Assembly (NCBI GenBank): GCA_002452095.1 | Contig: DKEG01000055.1 | Span: forward strand, 1-22,286 | Reading direction: 5' to 3' | DNA: 22,286 nucleotides | From: Bacteroidales bacterium UBA6828 | Lineage (GTDB): Bacteria; Bacteroidota; Bacteroidia; Bacteroidales; Paludibacteraceae | Part shown: piece after piece, positions 21,565 to 22,286 of the stretch | Layout of the letters: each line of letters opens with the position of its first letter | How positions within the stretch are numbered: the stretch's first letter is position 1 | Notes under the pieces: generated by a model | What the model was told of the DNA's origin: nothing | What the model saw: only the letters and a program-made list of their open reading frames with translations | Databases searched by the model: none | Translations under genes and position numbers: made by a program

Positions 21565-21597
21565 GGATAGGCTTAGGATAGGCTTAGGATAGGCTTG
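21565..21597. repeat. Second adjoining array of three 11-nt units
   Basis: GGATAGGCTTA, GGATAGGCTTA and GGATAGGCTTG (21565-21597) start 3 nt after the previous array. The units share GGAKR at the start with the neighbouring array but otherwise differ. Confidence 0.9.
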
Positions 21598-21641
21598 GGT
21601 TGGGTATGTTGCGAAGGCTCATTTTACAGAAATATGCAACA

Positions 21642-22286
21642 TTATTGTTGCTGCAACCCGTTCCGCCAGTCTTGCAGGTATTGATAGAATGTTTCTTCGG
21701 TAGTGGCGGGAGGGTTGTCCTCTTTGGTAGCGGCAACGGTGGTCAGATAGAAGCGCAGGTAAGTTGCGGGAGCGAACAGTACCAGGTTGTTGCGCGGGTC
21801 TTCCACCGGTCGGGCGGCATACTGCGCAGGGACGAAGACGCCTAATCCGACCGTCTCCCGGGCATACTTGACGGTATCATTCACGGGGTAGTCTGTTCCC
21901 CACGAGCCAAGCAGTACGCCTGCGGGAGAGACATCTTTGAAAAAGTGTTTCGGTGTAGTTGCCGTTTGCTTGGCAGGTATCGCCTGTACGCCCGTACAGA
22001 GGCTGTCCAAGGGCGACGAGAGGAAGACTTCACAGAGCATATCCCGATGACGGGCGGAGATTGTATAGCGGACGGTCATATCCACCATTTTGCCTTCTGT
22101 CTGCCAGCCGGTTACGCTCACTTCCATAGAGGCTTTGTCGGGTGTAACCTCCACAATGCGTTGTGTGCGGCTCTGTACGGGTTCGATATGGGTCATCTTG
22201 CCGTTGTGCCACGGTTTGACGCTCCCAACGCCGACGGTGCCGCTCACGCGGAGGATGTCGTCTCCGTAGTGCTGCGTCAGTTGCTC
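21642..22286 (-). CDS. DUF4861-like protein, 3' part (5' end outside the window)
   Basis: The reading frame is open to the right edge, so at least 214 C-terminal residues are present and the start lies beyond 22286. A GTG at 22247 is not a start, since clear homologous sequence (HYGDDILRVSGTVGVG) continues before it. The visible part (VGVGSVKPWHNGKM, EVSVTGWQTEGKMVDMTVRYT, VFLSSPLDSLCTGVQAIP) recalls the C-terminal half of DUF4861 proteins. These are secreted Bacteroidetes proteins often found near polysaccharide (pectin-type) utilisation genes. No such locus is visible here. A glycan-related periplasmic role is only an inference. Confidence 0.75.
   Translation of the reverse strand, partial: EQLTQHYGDDILRVSGTVGVGSVKPWHNGKMTHIEPVQSRTQRIVEVTPDKASMEVSVTGWQTEGKMVDMTVRYTISARHRDMLCEVFLSSPLDSLCTGVQAIPAKQTATTPKHFFKDVSPAGVLLGSWGTDYPVNDTVKYARETVGLGVFVPAQYAARPVEDPRNNLVLFAPATYLRFYLTTVAATKEDNPPATTEETFYQYLQDWRNGLQQQ

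Noticed and set aside
21606..21641. ATGTTGC...GCAACAT inverted repeat as terminator of the DUF4861-like gene
   Set aside because: 7-bp stem with a loop of over 20 nt and overlap with the stop codon; too weak to call.

Overview
The window looks like a chromosomal segment of a member of the Bacteroidales, probably an uncultured gut or oral lineage with roughly 50% GC. Four things point there: repeated promoters of the Bacteroidetes type (TTTG/TTG, about 20 nt, TAnnTTTG) and no clear Shine-Dalgarno sites; a BspA-like leucine-rich-repeat protein with a type IX secretion C-terminal domain; a long PPi-dependent phosphofructokinase; and Bacteroidales-restricted families (rSAM-associated lipoprotein, DUF4857-like and DUF4861-like proteins). 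The assignment is inferred from gene content only.

Layout. 1-5.8 kb (+): two secreted surface proteins, a BspA-like LRR protein and an eight-repeat InlB B-repeat-like protein. 5.8-6.6 kb: intergenic, with hairpin-rich repeat DNA, a candidate small RNA, tRNA-Pro(UGG) on the minus strand and two kinds of tandem repeat. 6.6-11.0 kb (-): a tightly coupled dnaX - ygiQ-like radical SAM - M23 peptidase operon. 11.4-12.1 kb (-): an AT-rich orphan lipoprotein. 12.3-14.0 kb (-): an rSAM-associated-type lipoprotein followed by a nucleoside:H+ symporter-like MFS protein. 14.1-15.7 kb (-): prfC (release factor 3), with an extra palindrome-encoded peptide in its GTPase domain. 16.1-18.7 kb (+): a three-gene ABC-2 exporter operon. 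18.7-18.9 kb: a promoter-terminator unit that is probably a small RNA. 19.0-20.7 kb (-): PPi-phosphofructokinase. 20.9-21.4 kb (+): a small outer-membrane beta-barrel protein. 21.6 kb to the right edge (-): the 3' part of a DUF4861-like gene.

The genes are mostly ordinary housekeeping and envelope functions, and I see no complete new defence or biosynthetic system. The unusual material is between and inside genes. Four intergenic arrays each contain exactly three copies of an 11-nt unit, with unrelated unit sequences. A dispersed hairpin repeat occurs twice with its stem preserved by different bases. A 20-nt perfect palindrome sits in frame in prfC. The dnaX and prfC upstream regions share three different sequence elements. 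Two promoter-to-terminator units lack any ORF.
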